38,630 nucleotides of DNA from a virus. Where the stretch lies: positions 1 to 38,630 of the IMG/VR virus record IMGVR_UViG_3300008450_000135. One strand, written 5' to 3'. The notes below the pieces were generated by a model. That model was not told the DNA's origin, made no database searches, and worked only from the letters and a program-made list of their open reading frames with translations. A program made the translations under genes and the position numbers. Positions 29,401 to 36,593 of this stretch are shown here, piece by piece. Numbering within the stretch: position 1 is the first letter of the stretch; the number at the start of each line of letters is the position of its first letter.

Positions 29401-31370
29401 ACAAGGTTCGTTTGTCCAGTATGGTGAAACCTGAAGATGTCCGTGACCCATCTGCCAAGGCTTGGGATGCGGCTCGTTACGCATTGGATTTTGTTCCTCA
29501 ATGGTTCTTCAACAATCTTGTGCCGTACGCAACAACCTTGCTTGAACGATCACCCGCTTTCCGTATGTCCTACTATCAGAATGCAGCAGAAAACTCCAAC
29601 TTGTTGTCACCAGACGAAGCACAAAAATTCTTGGACAGTATCGCTGAATTGGCAGAAATTCATTACAACGATGTTTGGGTAAAGAGCAAAGAAACAGCAA
29701 TGCACCGCGTTGTCGGTGGAAAGCCAATCTATAACCAACTTGTTGAAAATGCTAAAAAAGCAAAAGCTGGTACAAGCAACGGAACTGTTGAGCAACTTCA
29801 TACCTACTCAGCAACTTTGGCTGCTGAAGATATGAAAAATCTTTTGTTTGATGCGGCATCACGTAGCAACCTTGAAGATGCATTTCGTATTGCTTCACCG
29901 TTTGGTTATGCATGGCGTGAAGTTATATCAAAGTGGGGAAAAATTTTGATGGAAGACCCAAGTCGGGTTACCAATGCACAGAAAATTTTCCGTGGTTTAG
30001 AAGACTTTGATCCAGACGCTGATGGCCGTGGGTTTATTTGGAAAGACCCACAAACAGGTGAGCGTATGTTTACATTCCCCGGTTCTGGTCCAATCATCAC
30101 AGCGTTAACAACATTGTCAAGTTCTGCTGGTTATGGAGCAGCAATCCCTATGGGTGGTGCTTCGTTGTCTGCCCCGGTTAAAAGAATGTCTGCTGGTTTG
30201 ACTGTTTGGCCTTCTGTCGGTCCCGCTGGTCAAGTTGCTGCTAGTTGGTTGTTTAACCGAATTGACAGTCCAAAACTTAACGGTCTTCGAAAGATTGTTA
30301 CACCATATGGGGATACCAAAGCTGGTGGTTTGGTTCCGGGGTGGATAAGCAAAGCAATTAGTGCTTTTGAAGCTGACCCTTCAAAACTTGACACCATCTA
30401 TGGAAATACATTCAGCGATGTGGCCGCCTATTTGGCGACAACAGGCGAATATGACCTAGCCGATTCCAACTCCGTAACAAAGATGATGGAAGATGCGCGT
30501 CAGACTGGTGCTTTGTTGACTTATGTTCGTGCGTTCTCCCAATTTATGGGACCAACATCAGGCCGTGTTGATTATCGAGTTGACACCAATTATGGCGATG
30601 TTTATGTAAGCGAACTAATCAAAGCTTTCCATGAGCTAGAAGATGACAACTACGAAACAGCTATCCCTATCTTCCTTGAAACTTTTGGTGACCAAGCTTT
30701 GATTTATGTTGGTTCCAAAACACGTGTTAACGAAAAGTTCGGTGGCCTTGAAGCCACTAAAGAATTCGGTGAGTGGGAACAAGCAAACAACGATTTAATT
30801 ACCAGTTTCAAAACGACTGCTGCTTACCTTGCTCCTGGTGGTAGCGATTTCTCTTTTGAGGTTTGGTCTTCACAGGTTGGAACAGGAAAGAGAATCAGGC
30901 AGGATCCTGAGGAAAGAGTTGCACAAGCGCAGAAGCGTGTTGGCTCGTATCTGTATTCTGTTGAACGTGCGAAGTTTGGTATTAACCCATCAAAGAATGA
31001 ACGCGCTGAACTTCGTAATATTCGAAAAGATATCCATAAGCGTTATCCCGGTTTCCCAATTGTGTCAGAGTTCAAAACTGGAGAATTTGACAACTTCATT
31101 GATTCTTTGAAGCGACTTATTAAAGACGATCGCACTAAGGGCAACAAGACAGCTGCGACGATTAGTAAGTATCTGAAGAAGCGTGATGAAGTCAACGCAA
31201 AACTTGCCAAGAGCGGTAAGACATTGAAGAGTACGCGTCAAATTGCAATGGAAGCAAAGAATGAACTTTATGCTTATGGTGAACTTTTGATTGATGAAAA
31301 TCCTGAGTTCGCTAGAATTTGGCAACGTGAACTATCAGCAGAAGTTGAATCCGGAAGCTTGGAGGAGTAA
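26475..31370 (+). CDS. giant internal/ejection virion protein, 1631 aa
   Basis: The largest gene in the window. The protein is mostly helical with long Ala/Glu/Lys stretches (AAQQAGKTAAAKYAAEAQQR near the start). It has no signal peptide or clear catalytic motif; Gly/Ala-rich segments such as SAGYGAAIPMGGASLSAP near residue 1215 could insert in a membrane. Size and position before the capsid gene resemble the large internal proteins that podoviruses eject into the cell, not a normal tape measure, which would follow the capsid and tail tube. It ends with a basic coiled-coil section. SD GGAGGAG at its end feeds the next gene. Confidence 0.6.
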   Translation: MTWIDARDELRLLTDVEARQKRVTKPSDKMVSDNLSIIYREYPFLPAGVALSLAESNADSGTIALAAQQAGKTAAAKYAAEAQQRAKAAEQKNESGWKTFGRNIWNGVKWVGSNTVGRVPGVKETSRLLSAASTTGSEVVQNTAALFAPNNEDGVELVSSFTQGTFGAAAKDFVASTSIGALAGGDDVGSGYFLGGEAEESRAAAARRFRGTVNGSTWTVGRGAADGVFIAGSLPYTFLSGTIDGAIAWKADPINFFGKKAKAVKDARLGISGLATADEITAARKLANGAAGLLSTAESHAIDNSKFFNWLDNSTTGRRLVNRVVAETDELEIMEGFNWKITPEQARRLAQADDVDSVRGIIAEQAIRLSEETVTGVVPFATDARQIPLALQRYRIPGNKVLRNSRWLSGAPKELMLVNGTPQDKTDALKNITNWLRTMNIDTSTGEGADLMRKAFDAYGADGTKVDVDQLFRMFMGDVETGASGIVSLALKKAGWADDAVETIVSTYQRNINAMRQFALDATGEVNDGGFVKYLLSSMTPDEVYDIKKYFTKTRILPGMTPTEIDDIINNLDESEIVLHGPAALVDLLNNVQVLPDPKQMRRMTTMYSPINNPFFRLGSKKAVTAPIATVEWMQNNLWRPYALTTFGFIMRNQFDAQLRLAATGFSTGRPLDWILLVMNKAGKTSLNKGQKWVREGEEVAFNMDDVVEYEAFTRGSTHLWVGDPQTHLNRLVKNNDIAIVNTGSSNYGRGLTESMRRVFADPILRMVARLQHLPEPRQVDLMVEFLDNGSKEANLIKRTLVRYAKDGFKVANPKNGKRYLILKYPNWETMSTREVVEAWYENLGKPQVEQLILNGNEQMRVMAGYGHVPVSASEMWDEADVLSYTGGKRPKVGEVFTEDVTIDLDNPKFNHFLVLEREAPAVAGGARQYKIVQVTDIDQAFMGDTGSNNLMNVVDDLVQQHDASLARGDGPVVPYKVRLSSMVKPEDVRDPSAKAWDAARYALDFVPQWFFNNLVPYATTLLERSPAFRMSYYQNAAENSNLLSPDEAQKFLDSIAELAEIHYNDVWVKSKETAMHRVVGGKPIYNQLVENAKKAKAGTSNGTVEQLHTYSATLAAEDMKNLLFDAASRSNLEDAFRIASPFGYAWREVISKWGKILMEDPSRVTNAQKIFRGLEDFDPDADGRGFIWKDPQTGERMFTFPGSGPIITALTTLSSSAGYGAAIPMGGASLSAPVKRMSAGLTVWPSVGPAGQVAASWLFNRIDSPKLNGLRKIVTPYGDTKAGGLVPGWISKAISAFEADPSKLDTIYGNTFSDVAAYLATTGEYDLADSNSVTKMMEDARQTGALLTYVRAFSQFMGPTSGRVDYRVDTNYGDVYVSELIKAFHELEDDNYETAIPIFLETFGDQALIYVGSKTRVNEKFGGLEATKEFGEWEQANNDLITSFKTTAAYLAPGGSDFSFEVWSSQVGTGKRIRQDPEERVAQAQKRVGSYLYSVERAKFGINPSKNERAELRNIRKDIHKRYPGFPIVSEFKTGEFDNFIDSLKRLIKDDRTKGNKTAATISKYLKKRDEVNAKLAKSGKTLKSTRQIAMEAKNELYAYGELLIDENPEFARIWQRELSAEVESGSLEE

Positions 31371-32254
31371 TGGCACAAACAGGTTTTCCTGAAAATCCTA
31401 ATGTAGGTGACACTTTTAAAAAAGGTGGAAAGACTTATGTCTTTCAAGGTGATAAGTGGGTTATAAAGGGCGACTTCGCTGGCCCTAATCCTGGTACTAA
31501 GCAGGGTGAAGAGTGGTATAACCAGCGCACTAAGAAGACGTATGTTTGGGATGCGAAAACTAAGACTTGGGGTGAGAAGGGTGCAACTTCCACATCGACT
31601 ACTGCTGCTCCATCAACGACTGTTCCGGTGACAACTTCGATTGTCCCGGTGACAACTTCAACTGTTCCTGAAGGTTTACCGGGTGACATAGCAGGTGCTG
31701 TTCCAACAAAGGATTACCAATCAACTTATATAGAAGCCCAAAATAACGGTTTTGGTTATTTGACTTCTATTGATAAAAAATCACGACTTGAGTTTTTAAA
31801 TATGCTTTATGCCAAAGGGTTTGGATCAACGAGGCCAACACCTGGTGGATTACAGCCAAGCGATATTGAAATTGCTGCACAGTTTTATATTTATTTTGAA
31901 GGAAACCAAAAAAGTTCAACAAACCCAACTGGATTTGTAACAAAAGATGATGCATACAGAGAAATTCAAAAGTTCAAAACTACAGCGACTGTTGGTGCAG
32001 GAAAGTTCACACCAAAAATTGATGCCACTTCAGCTTTCCGTCAAGTAATGCAAAACGACTTAGGCCGTGGACCAACAGAGGAAGAAGTTGAAAGGTTCTA
32101 CAAGGCATATCGCAGTCTTGAATCAGGTGGAAACGCACCAAACATTTCTGCTGCTGCACAAACACAGATTCAAGAAACAATGCCTGGTGAATCCGAAGCA
32201 GCATCTTTTTCCAACTATGCAAATGTTTTTGAACAGTTAATGAGAGGCGCATAA
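31370..32254 (+). CDS. virion protein with Thr/Val/Pro linker
   Basis: A 294-residue protein. The N-terminus (GKTYVFQGDKWVIKGDFAGP and RTKKTYVWDAKTKTWGEKG) is a small beta domain with two similar halves. Residues about 73-103 are a linker (TTAAPSTTVPVTTSIVPVTT). The rest is helical and includes DATSAFRQVMQNDLGRGPTE, EEVERFYKAYRSLES, a pattern seen in structural proteins of this gene neighbourhood. Probably an internal or decoration protein. TAATG at both ends. Confidence 0.6.
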   Translation: MAQTGFPENPNVGDTFKKGGKTYVFQGDKWVIKGDFAGPNPGTKQGEEWYNQRTKKTYVWDAKTKTWGEKGATSTSTTAAPSTTVPVTTSIVPVTTSTVPEGLPGDIAGAVPTKDYQSTYIEAQNNGFGYLTSIDKKSRLEFLNMLYAKGFGSTRPTPGGLQPSDIEIAAQFYIYFEGNQKSSTNPTGFVTKDDAYREIQKFKTTATVGAGKFTPKIDATSAFRQVMQNDLGRGPTEEEVERFYKAYRSLESGGNAPNISAAAQTQIQETMPGESEAASFSNYANVFEQLMRGA

Positions 32255-33132
32255 TGGCTGCTAAAAAGAAAAAATCACTTGAAGACAACGTAAGGGAAAT
32301 GTTCCCTCAGTACGCGTATGTTTTTGATCAGCCTGAACTGTTCGGTCAAGATGTAATCAATTTGTTCCGTCAGGCCGTAAAAGGAAAATGGACCAACGAG
32401 CGTTTCGCTGGTGCTGTCAAGTCAACAGCCTATTGGCAGACAACTGTTTCGGCAGCTAAGAACTATGACGCATCTCCTGATGCCGACAAGAGAGCAATAA
32501 TTGATGCCACCGCACAAGAAATCAACACCTTTGTTGACATGACTGGTATTAACGAAACCGAAAAATCAAAGTTCATTACTGACATGGCTCGCCGTGGGAT
32601 TAAGGGTGAACAGTTAAAACGTCTTGGATACAACTTTGTGTTCAGCCGTGGCGATGGAACCAACGCACAGCAGGATGCTCTTGCCTCACCAGAAGCGGTA
32701 AAGATTCGTGGGGTTGCTAGTGCCTATGGGTACACAATCGATGACACCAAATTGGGTGAGTACTTGTCAAAAGGTGTTACCGGGGAACAAGCCCAGCGTA
32801 TGTACCTTGAAAAGGCCAAAGGTCTTTACCCGCATCTTGCCCCCCAGTTTGATGCCAACTTGACTTTGAATGACATCACCGATGATTACCGGCAGATTGC
32901 TGCTGGTGTTTTGGAGAAGAGCCGTGCGGAGATTGATTTTACAAAGCCTGAGTTTCTTGAGTCAATTGCTACCCGCGACGAAAAGGGAAATTACCGTCAG
33001 TTGTCTCTTGGTGAGTGGCAAAGAAAATTGAAGACCGATGACAAGTATGGTTATTCAAAGACAAAGCAAGCAGTCCGTGATGCACGTAAGTTGGCATCAA
33101 GCATTGCTGAATCATTTGGAAAGGTCCGATAA
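32254..33132 (+). CDS. helical virion protein, 292 aa
   Basis: The start AAKKKKSLEDNVREMFPQ is followed by YVFDQPELFGQDVINLFRQA, VKGKWTNERFAGAVKSTAYW and QTTVSAAKNYD. This W-T-x-x-R-F ... T-x-Y-W pattern recurs in phage structural proteins that lie between portal and capsid. The rest is alternating helices with a basic end (KLKTDDKYGYSKTKQAVRDA). Likely part of an internal core or ejected set with its neighbours. TAATG at both ends. Confidence 0.6.
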   Translation: MAAKKKKSLEDNVREMFPQYAYVFDQPELFGQDVINLFRQAVKGKWTNERFAGAVKSTAYWQTTVSAAKNYDASPDADKRAIIDATAQEINTFVDMTGINETEKSKFITDMARRGIKGEQLKRLGYNFVFSRGDGTNAQQDALASPEAVKIRGVASAYGYTIDDTKLGEYLSKGVTGEQAQRMYLEKAKGLYPHLAPQFDANLTLNDITDDYRQIAAGVLEKSRAEIDFTKPEFLESIATRDEKGNYRQLSLGEWQRKLKTDDKYGYSKTKQAVRDARKLASSIAESFGKVR

Positions 33133-33962
33133 TGGCCGAAGAAGATGCAAAGAAAATCATCAAAAGCACCCTTGATCGTTACGGTCTTGGGTCTTTGACT
33201 GATCGTGCGTGGGGCTTGTTGTCCGATGAGACAATTGATGCAGATGCTGGTATTGATGTTATTGGCGATGCCCTTCGTGATACCACCGAGTTTCAAACTC
33301 GATTTGCGGCCAATGCCGCTAGGGTTAAAGCTGGGCTTCCCGAGTTGTCGGTAACTGAATACATCGGTCTTGAAAAAGGTTACGAAGCTGCAATGCGAGG
33401 ATCAGGTTTGCCTGCTGGGTTCTATGACAATCCAGAAGACTTTGCCAATTTCATTTCTGCCAATACCTCTGTGGCTGAGGTTCAGTCCCGGGTGAACGAT
33501 GGTTACAAAGCTGTAGCCAATGCGAACCCTCAGGTCATTGCTCAGATGAAAGAACTTTACGGTGTCGGCGATGGTGAACTTGCTGCTTATTTCCTTGATC
33601 CTCAAAAGGCCACACCAATTCTTGTTCGTCAAGCACGTGCTGCACAGATTTCTGCCGAAGGTAAGCGTCAAGCTGGTATTCAGTTGTCAGCCGCAGATGC
33701 TGAAGCTTTGGCTCGAGAAGATGTGACTCAGACCGAAGCTCAAACTGCGTTTGGCGAAGTTGGTAGACAGCAAGAACTGTATAACCCTCTCTTGGGGGAG
33801 CAGGCGATTACTCAGCAGGAAGCCATCGGTGCTGCAACAGGTACTGATCAAGCCGCTAAGCAACGCGTTGAAAGTCGTAAGCGTCAGCGTCAAGCAGCGT
33901 TCGCTGGTGGTGGTTCATTTGCTACCTCGCAGACTGGTATGTCAGGACTTGCTGAGGGATAA
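33132..33962 (+). CDS. helical virion protein, 276 aa
   Basis: The N-terminus reads RYGLGSLTDRAWGLLSDETI, then VIGDALRDTTEFQTRFAANA. GLPAGFYDNPEDFANFISAN is a motif I associate with actinophage and metagenomic phage structural proteins. The C-terminus is basic with a Gly-rich end (RVESRKRQRQAAFAGGGSFA). Probably an internal virion protein like the two upstream genes. It is followed by about 170 nt of regulatory DNA, so it likely ends the packaging/internal-protein transcript. Confidence 0.6.
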   Translation: MAEEDAKKIIKSTLDRYGLGSLTDRAWGLLSDETIDADAGIDVIGDALRDTTEFQTRFAANAARVKAGLPELSVTEYIGLEKGYEAAMRGSGLPAGFYDNPEDFANFISANTSVAEVQSRVNDGYKAVANANPQVIAQMKELYGVGDGELAAYFLDPQKATPILVRQARAAQISAEGKRQAGIQLSAADAEALAREDVTQTEAQTAFGEVGRQQELYNPLLGEQAITQQEAIGAATGTDQAAKQRVESRKRQRQAAFAGGGSFATSQTGMSGLAEG

Positions 33963-34132
33963 ACAATGGTGCTTGCATTAGCAAGCATTGATGTGTACTA
34001 TTGTTAGCGATCCCGATGGGAGGAACCGGCTAACCGCCCCCCGAGTTAGACGTGTACATATGGGGAGACAACAACTAAGCAGCCACTCTGCTCCTCCGGT
34101 GGGGTGTGGGCTTCAAACAAGGAGAGTGCCAT
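33963..34132 (+). promoter_or_regulatory. late promoter and structured leader of the scaffold-capsid unit
   Basis: TTGCAT (33973-33978), 17 nt, TACTAT (33996-34001) is a plausible promoter. A hairpin TGCTTGC-ATTA-GCAAGCA (33970-33987) overlaps its -35 region. Downstream, GTTAGC (34003-34008) pairs with GCTAAC (34029-34034) around an inner TCCC/GGGA stem, right at the predicted start. A third hairpin spans 34081-34112 (AGCCAC / GTGGGCT with one bulge, then CTCC / GGGG). GTGTAC occurs at 33993 and 34052. GGAG precedes the ATG at 34133. Confidence 0.5.
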
Positions 34133-34579
34133 ATGTCCGATTTCAATGACTTCGATGAATCAGGTGAAGAGATTCAGGAAACACGCAATCCGTTGCGTTC
34201 CCGAATCAAGGATCTTGAGTCAGAGATCAAATCAATGCGTCAGCAAGCAGCAGAGGCCGAACAGGCGAAGCGAGAATTAGCTTTCGTTAAGGCTGGTATT
34301 GATACCAGCGATAACGCAGCTAAGTACTTCGTCAAGGCTTATGACGGTGAGTTGACGGCAGATGCGATCATGCAAGCCGCAGTTGAAGCACGGTTGTTGT
34401 CAGCACCATCACAGCAGACTGAAGATTTGCAGTCCGAGCAGCAAGCTTGGTCCCGCACTAATCAGGTTGCTACTGGGGCAGGGTCTTCATTTCAAATTCC
34501 TGATATTCAGACCCGCATAGCAAACGCTACTTCTGAGGCAGAAGTTATTGCGATTTTGGCCGAAGCACAAAATCAGTAA
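34133..34579 (+). CDS. capsid scaffolding protein
   Basis: ATG 34133 follows AAGGAG; a longer frame from 34106 is not preferred. The 148-residue protein has an acidic N-terminus (SDFNDFDESGEEIQE), a coiled coil (SRIKDLESEIKSMRQQAAEA, EQAKRELAF) and an Ala/Gln-rich tail. Size, coiled coil and location just before the capsid gene are typical of a scaffold, which guides shell assembly and then leaves. No protease is visible nearby. Confidence 0.8.
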   Translation: MSDFNDFDESGEEIQETRNPLRSRIKDLESEIKSMRQQAAEAEQAKRELAFVKAGIDTSDNAAKYFVKAYDGELTADAIMQAAVEARLLSAPSQQTEDLQSEQQAWSRTNQVATGAGSSFQIPDIQTRIANATSEAEVIAILAEAQNQ

Positions 34580-34606
34580 CCCCCCTCTTATTCAGGAGAA
34601 AACAAA

Positions 34607-35572
34607 ATGTCCTATACCCAGGTTTCATCCCTTGACCTCAACCAGACAGCGTTTGAAAAGCTCGCATACTTTGCGTTGCGCCCAGAGCTTTACTTCGACC
34701 GTTTCGCTGAAGTCGAAGCAACCAACGCAACCAGCCCAGGTGCGACCCACACATTCACCATCTTCCAGGACCTTGCAGTTGCATCATCCGAGTTGTCCGA
34801 GACAACCGATGTAACCCCTGTTGCTTTGAGCGACAGCCAGGTTTCCGTGACGATGAAGGAATACGGCAATGCAGTTGTCACGACAGCCAAGCTTCGTGCA
34901 ACCTCGTTCATCAACGTTGACCCAGTAGCAGCTAACGCTGTTGGTTACAACGCTGGTATCAGCATTGACACCGTTTGCCGTGACGTACTCCAAGCTGGAA
35001 CAAACGTCATCTACGCAACCGGTGGAGCAACCGATCCATCAAGCCGTACCACAGTCAACTCTGACGACACCCTTTCGGCGAACGATGTTCGTCGCGTTGT
35101 TGCTCAGCTTCGTGGTGCAAACGTCCCAACAATCGGCGGTTCATACGTCGGCTTCATCCATCCTGACGTGTCGTACGACTTCCGTTCAGCAACCGATGCT
35201 GCTGCATGGCGTACACCTGCTAACTATGTAAATCCTGAGGGCATTTACAACGGTGAAATTGGAATGTTTGAAGGCGTTCGCTTCATGGAGTCAGCTCGCG
35301 CTCCATTGTTTGCTAACGCATCCAACAACAGCGGTTCAACCGGCACGATTGACGTGTACGGCACATTGATCATGGGTCGTCAGGCTCTCGCTAAGGCTGT
35401 TGCTAACGCAGCTGGCTACGGCGATCAGCCAACGATGGTCTACGGCGAAGTCGTTGACGTGTTGAAGCGTTTCCAGCCTGTTGGTTGGAAGCATTTCGTT
35501 GGTTACGGTGTCTTCCGTCAGGAAGCTCTCCGTCGCATCGAGTCGGCTTCTTCGATTGGCACAAACGCCTAA
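34607..35572 (+). CDS. major capsid protein, N4-gp56-like
   Basis: A 321-residue protein following AGGAG. The pattern matches the N4-gp56 HK97-fold family: the N-terminal LNQTAFEKLAYFALRPELYF, SVTMKEYGNAVVTTAKLRAT, then GGSYVGFIHPDVSYDFRS and GEIGMFEGVRFMESARAP. The end (LKRFQPVGWKHFVGYGVFRQ) is typical. It forms the icosahedral shell and is likely the most abundant product. The codons are dominated by GCT/GTT/AAC/ACC forms, in line with high expression. A strong terminator follows, giving an own short transcript with the scaffold. Confidence 0.9.
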   Translation: MSYTQVSSLDLNQTAFEKLAYFALRPELYFDRFAEVEATNATSPGATHTFTIFQDLAVASSELSETTDVTPVALSDSQVSVTMKEYGNAVVTTAKLRATSFINVDPVAANAVGYNAGISIDTVCRDVLQAGTNVIYATGGATDPSSRTTVNSDDTLSANDVRRVVAQLRGANVPTIGGSYVGFIHPDVSYDFRSATDAAAWRTPANYVNPEGIYNGEIGMFEGVRFMESARAPLFANASNNSGSTGTIDVYGTLIMGRQALAKAVANAAGYGDQPTMVYGEVVDVLKRFQPVGWKHFVGYGVFRQEALRRIESASSIGTNA

Positions 35573-35587
35573 TCACCCGTTATGATG

Positions 35588-35646
35588 TGCTTGCCGTAAG
35601 GCGAGACACAGCAAGCAAGAACCCTCACCTTCGGGTGGGGGTTTTT
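35588..35646 (+). terminator. terminator after the capsid gene, with an upstream dyad
   Basis: CCCTCACC (35622-35629), loop UUCG, GGTGGGGG (35634-35641) and TTTTT (35642-35646) form a textbook intrinsic terminator. Just before it TGCTTGC (35588-35594) and GCAAGCA (35611-35617) form another dyad with the same arms as the hairpin at 33970-33987, so the scaffold-capsid unit is bracketed by the same stem. Confidence 0.85.
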
Positions 35647-35683
35647 GCTATATTCGGGTTATTCCATTTACCGAAAGAGGAAC

Positions 35684-36040
35684 ATGATGGCCGCTAAGAA
35701 GGCTCCAATGAAGAAGATGGCTGCACCTGCAAAGCCTATGGCAAAGAAAACAGCTTCTAAGCCTTCGTCCGCAGCAGACTTCCGCAAGGCAGATCAAGCT
35801 TCAATGGTCAAGTACAAAAAATCTGAAATGAAAACAGTTGATGCTGCCAGTAAGATTCGTAAGAAGTACGGACCTTTTACTGCCGAAGATTTCAAGGGTG
35901 TGAATCGTCGTGATTTCATTTCTGGTTTTGCAGACGTTGTATCTGAAGGTGCAGTAGGACAAAATCCTGTTTATATGCGCGCAGCAGAGCGTGTTGCTGC
36001 TGAAGCTTGGGACAAGAAGTTCGGTAAGAAAAAGAAGTAA
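35684..36040 (+). CDS. Lys-rich SAADFRK-motif protein, 118 aa
   Basis: AGAGGA precedes ATG 35684 (ATG 35687 is also possible). The product begins MMAAKKAPMKKMAAPAKPMA, then SSAADFRKADQASMVKYKKS, closely matching the protein at 21244. The C-terminal part (KYGPFTAEDFKGVNRRDFIS, GFADVVSEGAVGQNPVYMRA) is neutral and may be a folded domain. Its place after the major capsid gene suggests a capsid-associated or DNA-binding virion protein. It is the fourth family member, separated by 13 kb from the others. Confidence 0.65.
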   Translation: MMAAKKAPMKKMAAPAKPMAKKTASKPSSAADFRKADQASMVKYKKSEMKTVDAASKIRKKYGPFTAEDFKGVNRRDFISGFADVVSEGAVGQNPVYMRAAERVAAEAWDKKFGKKKK

Positions 36041-36297
36041 TGCCAACGTTTTCTCCACCAACGGACGACTTTGTTTCTTGGTCTAACGACTGGCGAGATG
36101 GAATTCTTTCCTATCTAAAGCCAGGTCCGCGTGGAAGAAACCTTTGGAAATTGACTGACGGGACATACAGCGAAAACCAGCCATACAGCATGGATGTCGT
36201 AGAGAAGGTTTACTACGGTGGCCACATTTACGAGTTGACATCAGCAGAAGAATCAGCATTAAGGGATGCTGGGTACGAGGATTACATCACGGCATGA
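36040..36297 (+). CDS. small neck-region protein, 85 aa
   Basis: TAATG-coupled. The product starts MPTFSPPTDDFVSWSNDWRD and has GRNLWKLTDGTYSENQPYSM, then YYGGHIYELTSAEESALRDA and GYEDYITA. It is a small mixed alpha/beta protein; such proteins frequently sit near phage neck genes, but no function is recognised. It overlaps the next gene by 4 nt (ATGA). Confidence 0.65.
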   Translation: MPTFSPPTDDFVSWSNDWRDGILSYLKPGPRGRNLWKLTDGTYSENQPYSMDVVEKVYYGGHIYELTSAEESALRDAGYEDYITA

Positions 36298-36593
36298 AGC
36301 ACATGGAAACACATCCAAACCTGGATGTTGAGGGATGTTTCGGATGTCGAGTTGCCGGCATTAGTTTCGGAGCGAACCCTTCAACAACTAAAGGTCAAGA
36401 AGTAGCGAAGATTAATCAGCGCGCTTCTAACTGGGAGAAGGATATGCCTGCGTATAAGCGTCTTCGCAAGAACGGTTTGCAACCTAAAACTATTGATGGT
36501 GCGGCAATGTTGGAAGCTAGAGCTACTACGGCCGCTCAAGTGGAGTCACGTCCTGATGTTGAGAAACTTATAAAGCGTGGCGTAGCTGAGTGA
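36294..36593 (+). CDS. conserved small phage protein, 99 aa
   Basis: The N-terminus reads ETHPNLDVEGCFGCRVAGIS, with a CxxC. KINQRASNWEKDMPAYKRLR, then KNGLQPKTIDGAAMLEARAT follow. These segments, especially DMPAYKRLRxNGLQP and IDGAA, recur in actinophage genes downstream of the capsid (recognised from memory). Role unknown; the CxxC hints at metal binding. ATGA and GTGA overlaps on both sides. Confidence 0.65.
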   Translation: MKHMETHPNLDVEGCFGCRVAGISFGANPSTTKGQEVAKINQRASNWEKDMPAYKRLRKNGLQPKTIDGAAMLEARATTAAQVESRPDVEKLIKRGVAE

